Below are positions 1 through 7,727 of a stretch of DNA of 13,731 nucleotides, in pieces. Made by a program: the position numbers and the translations under genes. Numbering within the stretch: the first letter of the stretch is position 1; the number at the start of each line of letters is the position of its first letter. This DNA is from Anaerolineae bacterium. GTDB lineage: Bacteria; Chloroflexota; Anaerolineae; Aggregatilineales; Phototrophicaceae. The notes below the pieces were generated by a model. It did not search any database. It saw nothing but the letters and a program-made list of their open reading frames with translations, and had not been told where the DNA came from. The stretch spans positions 1 through 13,731 of the forward strand of contig JAIOHO010001018.1 of NCBI GenBank assembly GCA_019912905.1, in the 5' to 3' direction.

Positions 1-2
1 AC

Positions 3-2885
3 TTATCAGAGTTGGAAGCACAACTTAATGCGCTATCCAGTGAGTATGGCTTTCCTTTAGAACTAGACAAAAAAGAGCCAAATCTAAAGCGCGCACTGGC
101 TGAGGCGTTCCTCCGGTTCGCTGAGATTGTGATCGATCGTATCAACCGAGTGCCTGACAAAAATTTCCTGGCATTTCTGGATATGCTTGGGCTGGATCTT
201 CTGCCACCCAGAGCCGCCCGCGTGCCGCTGACCTTCACCTTGGCTTCGGGTACCGCTGCGGGCGCAAAGGTCCCTGCTGGGACGTTGGTAACGGCTGCTC
301 CCGCTGCGGGCGAAACCGAGCCGATTGTCTTTGAGACGGAAGAAGACCTGATCCTCACGGGCTGCAGTCTTGTGGCCGTTTGCACAGCCGATAGCAAACA
401 AAGTATATATTTCAACGACTATTCCCTTCGGGGTACTGGCAAGGAGGCTCAAGACTTTCCAGTGTTTCAGGGTAGTGACTTCGCCGTGAAGTACATCTAC
501 CTGGGTTGTAGATACCTGGATATTAAGGCAGCCAGAACGGTGACGCTAAACTGCCCAACAAATATCCCTTGCGATTGCTTCGAGGGATCAAAGTGGGAGT
601 ACTGGAATGGTGAGGAATACAAGAGTCTTAAGACGAGGCCAACATCGGTGTCTGACTCACTGAATCTGACTGTTGAAGAGATCCTGATTCCAACTACTAT
701 TGCTGGCACGGAAAGCAGTTGGCTGCGTGTCGAACTGAATGCGACAGTATCCGATACCGACCTACCAAAGATCAACGCGGTAGACTCTACTGTTGATGTA
801 TTGATCGAGGCTAAGGCAAATGCTGTACCGGATCTGATTTTCGCCAACCAGACACTGATCGATTCGACCGAGAATTTCTATCCCTTCGGTGAGCGACCAC
901 GTACGGGTGACACCCTCTATCTCTCAAGCCGCGACTTCTTCTCGAAGGAAGGGGCAAAGATAACGATAAAAGTCACCCTATCGAGAAGGGGTAAACCATC
1001 CAAAGACCTCAAACTTCCTTGGGACTACTGGGATGCTGAGCGTCAGAATTGGATGCTGCTGCCGTTAGAGCCACAAAACGGAGAGTACATGTTCGACACA
1101 AAATCGGATCAAATCCTGACATTCAAATGCCCTAAAGTCGGTGAGACCGAAATCAATAGCAAACGCGGGTACTGGATTCGAGTACGCATCACTGGAGGGG
1201 ATTACGGACATCAGGAATACCTCTCGCCTATCTTCAAGAAAGTCGGTGATGAGTTCAAGCCGGCAATTGGAGCAGATGGAAAGCCAATACTTAAACCAGT
1301 CTCTGATGTAGCACCCCCCTTGATCAAATCAATTCACCTGGGGCTTGAACCTACAAAAGTTCCGGTAGATATTCTGGTTGAAAGTGAGAATAATGGCTTC
1401 AAAGTCTACCGGTCCGGTGACAGTGACATTGATGCCCTTTACCTCGGCTTCAAACCCTCTGCGCCTAATGCGGGCTTTGGCGACCAACCCACTACGCTCT
1501 ACTTCGGCGTGGAGGGCAGCGCCGAACCGAGCGACCCCCAAGACCTTCCGGTTTTGAACTGGAAATACTGGAACGGGGCTGGGTGGAGAGACCTTGATGT
1601 GCAAGACGAAACTCAGGGGTTTACCAGGCGAGGGCTGGTGACTATTGTTGGCCCACAGGATTTTACGAGATCAACCTGGTTTGGCCGGGAAGCGTTCTGG
1701 CTGTGCATTCAGCGCCCCGTGGGAACGTACAAGAACCCGCCTCGATTGCGCCGCATCCTGACCAACACGACATGGGCGACCAATACCCAGACCATTCGCA
1801 ACGAAACGCTGGGATCCAGCAATGGTGAACCGGATCAGGTCTTCCGCACCACCAGAAAACCTGTGATGACCAGGCAGTGCCTGGAGGTTGGCGAACCGGA
1901 GATGCCCTCAACCGCAGACATTGAGGCCATCATGGCGGAAGAGAGAGCGGACTTGCAGGAGGATGTGGTAAAGGCGGTGCGTGATAACACCGGGCGTCTG
2001 GTTGAGGCCTGGGTGCGCTGGCATGGCGTCACCGATTTTTACGCCTCGACGCCTCACAGCCGACACTACGTGGTTGACCGGCGGACGGGCGAAGTTCGTT
2101 TTGGGGACGGGAAGCACGGCAGGATTCCGCCGCGGGGCAGAAATAATGTGCGGTTTGCGCGGTATCAGGTGAGCAGCGGCGCGAAAGGGAACCGGCCTGC
2201 TGGCTCGATCACGCAGCTCAAGATCGCCGTGCCATATGTTCAGAGCGTTACAAATTGGGAGGCGGCAGAGGGCGGCGCCGACCAGGAGAGTGTGGAAGCC
2301 GTCAAGATTCGCGGACCCAAGACGCTGCGCCACGGCGATCGGGCAGTCACAGCTAGCGATTTCGAGGACCTGGCATTCGAGGCATCGCCGTTTGTGGCGC
2401 GGGCCAAGTGCCCGGAAACGACAACCCCGGGCAATGTCGAACTCGCCATCTTGTCGAAGAGCAATGGGGGCACACCCAGTGCAGAACTATGCACGGAGAT
2501 CAAACAATACATCGAGGCCCGTATGGCGCCAGCAGTCACCTTGGAGATAAAGCCCCCGTCATTTGTGTGTGTTGCGGTTACAGCTACAGTTGCGTTGACT
2601 GATCCCAAAAACGAGTCGGAGGTGAAGAGAGCAATCTGTGCTCGGCTGGACGCATTCCTGGATCCCCTGTCTGGTGGTCCTGATGGACAGGGTTGGGACT
2701 TTTGGCACAAGCCGAGCAAGTCAGACCTATATGCATTGATCCATAGCATCCAGGGTGTGGACTATGTTACTTCGCTCGGCGAACTACCTGAAGTTGAATC
2801 CGGTGAGGTCATCTGTTCTTCAGCAGAACATGAGATCACCGTAAAGGATCCAAAGGAGGCTGAAGATGCCAATACCGGTCCCTAG
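3..2885 (+). CDS. Large baseplate J-like protein of a contractile injection system (5' partial)
   Basis: Probable baseplate wedge component of an eCIS particle, of the 'putative baseplate assembly protein' family (TIGR02243/COG3299, comparable to Afp11). The frame is open to the left edge, so the true start is probably upstream; the first possible internal start is a TTG at 12. Numbered from that TTG, an N-terminal block (about 25-70) ends in DRINRVPDKNFLAFLDMLG, as in family members. A long middle region carries three W-x-Y-W motifs near 193, 336 and 516. The diagnostic C-terminal half has VRWHGVTDF, then HYVVDRRTGEVRFGDGKHG near 690, GAKGNRPAGSITQLK, and LRHGDRAVTASDFEDLA near 771. It ends in FLDPLSGGPDGQGWDFW, typical of gpJ-like tails. 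The last 20 bases overlap the next gene. Family assignment is firm; the role in the particle is inferred from the family. Confidence 0.9.
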   Translation, partial: LSELEAQLNALSSEYGFPLELDKKEPNLKRALAEAFLRFAEIVIDRINRVPDKNFLAFLDMLGLDLLPPRAARVPLTFTLASGTAAGAKVPAGTLVTAAPAAGETEPIVFETEEDLILTGCSLVAVCTADSKQSIYFNDYSLRGTGKEAQDFPVFQGSDFAVKYIYLGCRYLDIKAARTVTLNCPTNIPCDCFEGSKWEYWNGEEYKSLKTRPTSVSDSLNLTVEEILIPTTIAGTESSWLRVELNATVSDTDLPKINAVDSTVDVLIEAKANAVPDLIFANQTLIDSTENFYPFGERPRTGDTLYLSSRDFFSKEGAKITIKVTLSRRGKPSKDLKLPWDYWDAERQNWMLLPLEPQNGEYMFDTKSDQILTFKCPKVGETEINSKRGYWIRVRITGGDYGHQEYLSPIFKKVGDEFKPAIGADGKPILKPVSDVAPPLIKSIHLGLEPTKVPVDILVESENNGFKVYRSGDSDIDALYLGFKPSAPNAGFGDQPTTLYFGVEGSAEPSDPQDLPVLNWKYWNGAGWRDLDVQDETQGFTRRGLVTIVGPQDFTRSTWFGREAFWLCIQRPVGTYKNPPRLRRILTNTTWATNTQTIRNETLGSSNGEPDQVFRTTRKPVMTRQCLEVGEPEMPSTADIEAIMAEERADLQEDVVKAVRDNTGRLVEAWVRWHGVTDFYASTPHSRHYVVDRRTGEVRFGDGKHGRIPPRGRNNVRFARYQVSSGAKGNRPAGSITQLKIAVPYVQSVTNWEAAEGGADQESVEAVKIRGPKTLRHGDRAVTASDFEDLAFEASPFVARAKCPETTTPGNVELAILSKSNGGTPSAELCTEIKQYIEARMAPAVTLEIKPPSFVCVAVTATVALTDPKNESEVKRAICARLDAFLDPLSGGPDGQGWDFWHKPSKSDLYALIHSIQGVDYVTSLGELPEVESGEVICSSAEHEITVKDPKEAEDANTGP

Positions 2886-3765
2886 CCTGGATGATCGGAC
2901 CTTCGATGACCTGGTCGAGGAGGCGCGGGCACTTATCCCGCTGTACGCGCCGGAGTGGACCAACCATAATCCGAGCGATCCGGGGATCACGCTGATCGAG
3001 CTGTTCGCCTGGTTGGCGGAGATGCTGATCTACCGCGCCGATCAGGTGACGGACGAGCATTACAAGGTGTTCCTCAAACTCCTGAAGGGGCCGAAGTGGA
3101 ACCTAGGGCAGGACATCGATATTGAAGAAGAAATCCGCAGGACAATGACCGAGCTCCGCGAACCGTGGCGGGCTGTTACCTGCGCGGACTATGAACAGCT
3201 GGTCTTGAAGCGTTTTAAACGCTACGTTGCCCGTGTCAAGTGCTTTGCCAAACGCAACCTTGAGGCATCTGCCACACTCGGCGATGATGCGCCAGGCCAC
3301 ATGAGTGTAATCGTTGTCCCTAAGGCTGAGTGTAATTTGAGAGGTGATTGGCTATGCCGAGTTGTGAAGCTTTTCCTGAATAAGCGCCGGTTGCTCACAA
3401 CGCGACTCCATGTTGTCAACGTGGAGTCATTCTATGTGCATTTCACTGTGAAAGCGATTGTTCAATTACGCGAGGATATTCGAGACGAGGGTGTTGACTG
3501 GCAATGGAAGAAGTTACAGAAACCGCTTGAGGATTTCCTGGATCCGATAGCGGGCAGATGGCCCTTCGGTCGCAGCATCTATGAATCAGAGATCATTCAA
3601 TTCCTGGAACAGATACCGCAAGTAGATAACGTCAGTAAAGTAATCCTTTCCAAGAACGGTACACAAACCGGTACAAACGGTGACAAACCCATCGTACTGC
3701 AAGAATATGAGCTGCCATTGGCAGACAGAGTCACCGTAGAAGTGGAACCAAGGACGCAGCCATGA
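2866..3765 (+). CDS. Short baseplate J-like paralogue
   Basis: Second baseplate protein of the same family, 299 residues against more than 950 for its neighbour. Residues 1-72 form the classic N-terminal block (LDDRTFDDLVEEARALIP, then PEWTNHNPSDPGITLIELFA). At about residue 80 it jumps directly to the C-terminal block: WRAVTCADYEQL at 101-112 matches DRAVTASDFEDL of the upstream protein. FLDPIAGRWPFGR, followed by a YESEIIQFLEQIPQVDNV stretch, matches the upstream C-terminus. The roughly 600-residue middle is absent. The reading frame is clean and the joins are tidy, so this looks like a functional short form and not a decayed copy. Start: ATG with AAAGGAGG at 2852-2859, six bases away, inside the upstream gene. 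It overlaps the next gene by ATGA. It probably forms the wedge together with the large protein; that pairing is inference. Confidence 0.87.
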   Translation: MPIPVPSLDDRTFDDLVEEARALIPLYAPEWTNHNPSDPGITLIELFAWLAEMLIYRADQVTDEHYKVFLKLLKGPKWNLGQDIDIEEEIRRTMTELREPWRAVTCADYEQLVLKRFKRYVARVKCFAKRNLEASATLGDDAPGHMSVIVVPKAECNLRGDWLCRVVKLFLNKRRLLTTRLHVVNVESFYVHFTVKAIVQLREDIRDEGVDWQWKKLQKPLEDFLDPIAGRWPFGRSIYESEIIQFLEQIPQVDNVSKVILSKNGTQTGTNGDKPIVLQEYELPLADRVTVEVEPRTQP

Positions 3766-4529
3766 CAGACCAAACTTCGCAACAAAGTTCCTATCTGCGC
3801 TACCTGCCCGCCATCTACCAGAAGACCGATGACGGTGAGCCATCCGCGCTGGGCAAACTGCTGCTGGTCTTTGAGCACATACTGACGGGCGTCGGCGAAG
3901 TAGAAGATAAGGAAGTAGAGAACTCGGCAGAAGGTAATAAGGATACATATAGGGAGAGAATCTTCGGATTAGAGGAAATCCTCGACGGCATTCGCGGCGA
4001 GGACGGAGATTACGCCGTGTCGGGTATCTGGCGCTACTTTGATCCAGGCCCGCTTGCGAAAAACGACCATCGTGCCCCAGACGAGTTTCTGCCCTGGCTG
4101 GCGAAGTGGGTGGCGCTGACGCTGCGCCAGGACCTTGAGTATGACTTTCAGCGCGAGTTCATCGCCAAGGCGATCCGGCTCTACCGCAAGCGCGGTACGC
4201 GACAAGGCCTTGAAGAGATGCTCAGAATCCTTGTCAAGCTGGAGAGTGAAAACATCGAGATCGATGAGCGAGAGAGGTCCTTTACGGTGGGTAAGTCCAG
4301 ATTGGGCGTGGACACCTACATCAGTGTCCCGCCCCATTGGTTCCTCGTAAAACTTCGACTTGGCCGTGGCGACTGGCACAAGTATCAAGCGGTGAAGGCG
4401 ATCATTGAATCCGAGAAACCGGCGCACACACAGTACGATCTCATCCCCACGGGATTGGCATTTATCGTCGGGCAGTCGAAGCTGGGCGTCGAAACTGTCC
4501 TCGGTACCAGCAAAGACGACTACGAATAG
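3762..4529 (+). CDS. Tail protein I-like baseplate protein (TIGR02242 type)
   Basis: 255-residue protein of the 'phage tail protein' family TIGR02242, related to P2 gpI, which links the baseplate wedge to fibres in phages. Visible signature: SSYLRYLPAIYQ at residues 9-20, FDP at 93-95, then FLPWLAKWVALTL at 109-121 and AIRLYRKRGTRQGLEEML at 137-154, the most conserved block. The C-terminal half holds two copies of a short motif, VGKSRLGVDT (176-185) and VGQSKLGVET (236-245). Residues 45-88 look like a charged insertion between the first helix and the conserved core. Start ATG overlaps the previous stop (ATGA), indicating translational coupling. In eCIS loci this protein typically follows the J-like proteins, as it does here. 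Family call is strong; the exact structural position is inferred. Confidence 0.87.
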   Translation: MTDQTSQQSSYLRYLPAIYQKTDDGEPSALGKLLLVFEHILTGVGEVEDKEVENSAEGNKDTYRERIFGLEEILDGIRGEDGDYAVSGIWRYFDPGPLAKNDHRAPDEFLPWLAKWVALTLRQDLEYDFQREFIAKAIRLYRKRGTRQGLEEMLRILVKLESENIEIDERERSFTVGKSRLGVDTYISVPPHWFLVKLRLGRGDWHKYQAVKAIIESEKPAHTQYDLIPTGLAFIVGQSKLGVETVLGTSKDDYE

Positions 4530-4549
4530 ATCAAACAAGGGAGAGTAGT

Positions 4550-5809
4550 ATGAATGACATCGTAGAGCCTGTAAGGTTGAACTATTACAAAAATCAGCTT
4601 CTGGAAGCAGAGGATTTCATACTCGAGCAGGACTATCACAGGCAGATGCGGTATCTGCACAACCAACACCTTCATACTCCAGGTATCCTATGGGGTTTCG
4701 ATAAGGTCAATGTCGAAAAAGACGGCAAGATTGTAGTTTCAGCAGGTGCAGCCTATGATGCGGATGGACATGAGATTGTATGGGCCGAAGGAGTTGCACG
4801 AGAGTGCGTCAAAGAAAAATGGAATGAACTCTATGTTGGGACAATCCCCAAAGATGAAACACGGAGTCTGACCATCCACTGGCACGAAGAGAAAGTCACT
4901 AAGGATGGGAACCAGCCTAGCATTAAAGATGAAGAGACGCCTCGCTACTTGGAAAGACCAGCGTTCATGCTGGAGGAGGTGAATAAGGAAACCGGCATCA
5001 TACTGGCGCAAATAACAAGGAAAGCTGACGGTACCTTCGAAGATCCTAAAATTAACCCTAAGCCCGATAAAGCCGGCGCGGTGATATCAAGCCTTGATTT
5101 GGGCAATATTGACCAGGTGATCGTTGGGACGGAAGAAACAGTGCGGTCCATTTTGGTAGCAAACCACGACAATAAAAAGATTGGGCTGAAGGTAGAGGTG
5201 AACGAAAAGAACCATTATGGCCTGATGATTACGGGTAACACCGACGAAATCCTTAACACAATCAGAGGGGAAACATCGTTCATTGGCAAATTGGACTTCT
5301 CAAAAGTAGTAAACATAACTGAGATAAAAAACAAGCTAGGCATAAACAGTAATCATTTTGTCGACACCTTCATCAGTCAAATCGGACAGACACTTAGTGT
5401 AGGCGATGTCGTGAAGCTCTCAGGTACTGTTCAAGTCAAATCAGCCAAGCAGGGAGACTTACCGCTGGCAGGCGTTGTCCTCTGTGACCAGAACGATGAC
5501 ACAGCGGTAATTGGTATTGTCGATCGGTTGCCTCCCCTTTCACCGGATGAATTACCGGGAGTGGAGAATGGCGAACTGGTCACGGTTGTCACACTGGGAG
5601 TCTATCCAAAGTGCCGTGTTGAGACGATGGACGGCTCCGAAATTAAAGTAGGTGACCTGCTAAGCACATCCGCTTATCAAGACGGTGAGCGCGGCGGATT
5701 CGCCCGAAAGGCACCGTCCCCGTCTGTCGGCACCGTCATTGCCAAAGCGCTTGGCTCTCTGGCGAGCAATCAGACAGGTTACGTGCCCGTGTTTGTAACC
5801 CATATGTGA
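4550..5809 (+). CDS. Probable eCIS fibre- or tip-associated protein
   Basis: 419 residues, no signal peptide or membrane helix. The N-terminus contains RLNYYKNQLLEAEDFILEQ followed by DYHRQMRYLHNQHLH and a GILWGF stretch. I recognise this pattern (R-x-x-Y-x-x-x-Q-L-L-x-x-E-D-F ... Q-x-Y-H-R ... L-H-N) from proteins encoded beside eCIS baseplate genes, but I do not know an established function. The C-terminus (about 345-419) has KVGDLLSTSAYQDG and GTVIAKALGS, ending in VPVFVTHM. It resembles the C-terminal trimerising or chaperone-like regions of phage fibre and peptidase-G2-type proteins. Start: ATG with AAGGGAG at 4537-4543, six bases away. It lies 20 bases after the tail protein and 12 before the PKD gene. 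A fibre, adaptor or tip role is inference from both ends and from the location. Confidence 0.6.
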   Translation: MNDIVEPVRLNYYKNQLLEAEDFILEQDYHRQMRYLHNQHLHTPGILWGFDKVNVEKDGKIVVSAGAAYDADGHEIVWAEGVARECVKEKWNELYVGTIPKDETRSLTIHWHEEKVTKDGNQPSIKDEETPRYLERPAFMLEEVNKETGIILAQITRKADGTFEDPKINPKPDKAGAVISSLDLGNIDQVIVGTEETVRSILVANHDNKKIGLKVEVNEKNHYGLMITGNTDEILNTIRGETSFIGKLDFSKVVNITEIKNKLGINSNHFVDTFISQIGQTLSVGDVVKLSGTVQVKSAKQGDLPLAGVVLCDQNDDTAVIGIVDRLPPLSPDELPGVENGELVTVVTLGVYPKCRVETMDGSEIKVGDLLSTSAYQDGERGGFARKAPSPSVGTVIAKALGSLASNQTGYVPVFVTHM

Positions 5810-5814
5810 GGAGG
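5809..5814 (+). promoter_or_regulatory. Shine-Dalgarno site that sets the PKD gene start
   Basis: AGGAGG overlaps the TGA of the preceding gene. The first ATG (5816) is only one base beyond it, too close to be used. The second in-frame ATG (5822) is seven bases away, so 5822 is the preferred start. Confidence 0.65.
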
Positions 5815-5821
5815 CATGAAA

Positions 5822-7189
5822 ATGAGCGTTGATTTCACATGCACACAGACAAGCAACACTCGAGAGGTTAAATTCAAGGGTAAAGGTGACTTCGCAACAT
5901 GGGAGTGGCGCTGGGGGGATGGTACTAAAGGCGAAGGGAAGGAAGCCACTCATACATATACCGTGGAAGGAGAGTATTACGTTTCTGTGGATGTCGCCGA
6001 TCCCGGAACGGACACAACATCGCGCACAGTCTTGGTCACCGAACCGGTCAAAGCCAGAATCGTCGCGACACCCCAGAAGGGAGAGGCGCCCCTTGAGGTC
6101 ACATTCACGGCGGAAACCGTTCAGGGGGAGATCACAGCCTATGAGTGGAAGGTCGACGGGCATCCCCAACCAGGGGCCAACAGCTCCACGTTTATACATA
6201 CGTTCGATAGACCTGGCACGTACGATGTTAGCCTGAAGGTCACGGGGGTTTTCCCCTTAAACAATACAGAAACACATTGGTATGAAACCGGCCCTATTCA
6301 GGTCGTTGTGAAACCTAAGCCCGTCGAGCTTAAACCGAGCTTTCATTGGAAGCCGCAAAACCCCCAGGTAAAACAAACGGTCACGTTTACGGGTGAGTGC
6401 AATCCAGAACCGGCGGAATGGAAATGGAACTTCCATGGTGACCCGAATTCGCTTGGCGGCAAAGAGGTTGGTTACGCCTTTCAGGATGAAGGAATCCATA
6501 CGGTTAGACTAACGGTTAAGGACAACAAAGGTGGCTGGTCCGATCCGGTCGAGTATCAGGTGGACGTGAAACCTGTTCCGGTGATTGAGCCAGCAAGGCG
6601 TGCAGCTTTCGACTGGAAGCCGATGGAGACCCGAACGGTGCAATTCGAAGATAAGTCCAATATTCCAGCCGAATTGATCCTCAGGTGGTATTGGGATTTC
6701 GGGGATGGGGGACAAGATCAGCAACAGCACCCGGTTCATCAGTTCAATGAAGATGGTATATACACGGTTAGGTTTAGCGTGACAATCGAAAATCCGGCTG
6801 GAGGCGAAACAAGTTATCCGTCTGAGAAGACTGTCAAAGTGTTCACGCCTGATTTTATTTATTGGGTGATCGCTGATTCACTGGTACAGGTTCCTTCAGA
6901 CCCTGGTAAAGTCCGTGCGAGTTTCATGTTCAGGATCACCGGTGAGAAACGCGATTTGTTTACGAGCTGGTGGTGGAGTCTCTATCATTCTGCTAATGAT
7001 AGCACTCACTATGAAAGTCTTCACGATAGTTCGCCAAACTATGAACGGGAGATCGAGTTGTCTGCATATGGTACTTTAGTAAATCCGGGATCCTTTGGAG
7101 TGGTGGGGCTCGAGATCGAAGCCCCCGATGAAGGTAACCCGGCACTTTGGAAGAAATGGGTTTGTAAAAAGGAGATCAGAATTACCTAA
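5822..7189 (+). CDS. Four-PKD-repeat protein in the eCIS operon
   Basis: 455 residues with four successive PKD-type (immunoglobulin-like) beta domains at about 2-74, 76-164, 171-250 and 261-341, then an unrecognised C-terminal domain (342-455). Seen signatures: WRWGDGTKGEG and ATHTYTVEGEYYVSV in repeat 1; YEWKVDG and HTFDRPGTYDVSLKV in repeat 2; WKWNFHGDP and AFQDEGIHTVRLTV in repeat 3; WYWDFGDGGQ and HQFNEDGIYTVRFSV in repeat 4. Only repeat 4 has the fully canonical WDFGDG. No signal peptide is visible, unlike most secreted PKD proteins, which fits assembly in the cytoplasm onto a particle. The C-terminal domain has aromatic runs (WWWSLYH) and could be the target-binding part. It sits between the fibre-like gene and the PAAR-like gene. 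A fibre, decoration or receptor-binding role is inference; the PKD call is firm. Confidence 0.8.
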   Translation: MSVDFTCTQTSNTREVKFKGKGDFATWEWRWGDGTKGEGKEATHTYTVEGEYYVSVDVADPGTDTTSRTVLVTEPVKARIVATPQKGEAPLEVTFTAETVQGEITAYEWKVDGHPQPGANSSTFIHTFDRPGTYDVSLKVTGVFPLNNTETHWYETGPIQVVVKPKPVELKPSFHWKPQNPQVKQTVTFTGECNPEPAEWKWNFHGDPNSLGGKEVGYAFQDEGIHTVRLTVKDNKGGWSDPVEYQVDVKPVPVIEPARRAAFDWKPMETRTVQFEDKSNIPAELILRWYWDFGDGGQDQQQHPVHQFNEDGIYTVRFSVTIENPAGGETSYPSEKTVKVFTPDFIYWVIADSLVQVPSDPGKVRASFMFRITGEKRDLFTSWWWSLYHSANDSTHYESLHDSSPNYEREIELSAYGTLVNPGSFGVVGLEIEAPDEGNPALWKKWVCKKEIRIT

Positions 7190-7313
7190 CTGACATCTGC
7201 AACATTTTCGCTACGTCGGCGAGCATATATCTCAGGGGTAAAGTTGTGCAATTAACTTGTCCAGGGGATCGATGTCCGACCAAACAAGCTCCCGCTCGAC
7301 TTTGAATATTGCT

Positions 7314-7318
7314 GAGGG
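7314..7318 (+). promoter_or_regulatory. Shine-Dalgarno site for the DUF4280 gene
   Basis: GAGGG lies eight bases before ATG 7327 and supports that start over the in-frame TTG at 7309. Starting at 7327 also gives the MPKLVCSG N-terminus usual for this family. Confidence 0.55.
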
Positions 7319-7326
7319 CCAAGGAA

Positions 7327-7701
7327 ATGCCGAAACTCGTCTGCTCAGGCTCAGTAGTAAAGTGTCCGTTCGGGTTGGCGCCAGCTACCTTGAGTGTCAT
7401 TCCAAAAGGGCTGCCCGTACGTGGCGACCGGCAGACGGCGGCCAATATCATGGATTTTCAGGCAATGGCGAACATCGCGCCGTTTGGCATGTGCAGCTCC
7501 CCGGCTAATCCGCAGGTGGTCGCGGCACTCATGGCGCCGCAGCCATGCCTGCCGGTCATCACCGGTCCCTGGACTCCCGGCTCACCGACCGTGTTGGTGA
7601 ACGGTCAGCCGGCCTTGAATGCGACTTCGACCTGCATGTGCGCCTGGGGCGGCGTCATCCAGATCAGCAGCCCGCGGCAGGTCAGTGTTGAGGTGTCGTA
7701 G
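7327..7701 (+). CDS. DUF4280 PAAR-like spike-tip protein
   Basis: 124 residues, full length for DUF4280 (PF14107), a family regarded as PAAR-like: it would cap the central spike and may carry or recruit effectors. Signature: PKLVCSGSVVKCPFG at 2-16, AANIMDF and NIAPFGMCSSPANP at 38-62, PWTPGSPTVLVNGQPALN at 81-98, CMCAWGGVIQI at 103-113. Cysteines at 6, 13, 56, 74, 103 and 105 are candidate metal ligands. There is no extra C-terminal toxin domain, so any cargo would be a separate protein. The gene lies 137 bases after the PKD gene, a looser spacing than elsewhere in the cluster; I see no convincing promoter or terminator in that gap. It is 26 bases upstream of the first membrane-protein gene. 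Confidence 0.9.
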   Translation: MPKLVCSGSVVKCPFGLAPATLSVIPKGLPVRGDRQTAANIMDFQAMANIAPFGMCSSPANPQVVAALMAPQPCLPVITGPWTPGSPTVLVNGQPALNATSTCMCAWGGVIQISSPRQVSVEVS

Positions 7702-7727
7702 GTAGTTATTTTATCCGGAGGTGTCCT

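Noticed and set aside
2240..2749. Minus-strand open frame of 169 residues within the large baseplate gene
   Set aside because: Shadow of the conserved C-terminal half of the baseplate protein; low-complexity Ser/Ala composition and no signature.
3969..4538. Long minus-strand open frame (189 residues) opposite the tail protein gene
   Set aside because: It lies wholly antisense to a well-recognised gene, has no family signature and no convincing ribosome-binding site.
1..7701. Interpretation as a tailed-phage prophage
   Set aside because: No head, packaging, integrase or lysis genes are visible, and the J and tail protein families are those typical of eCIS.
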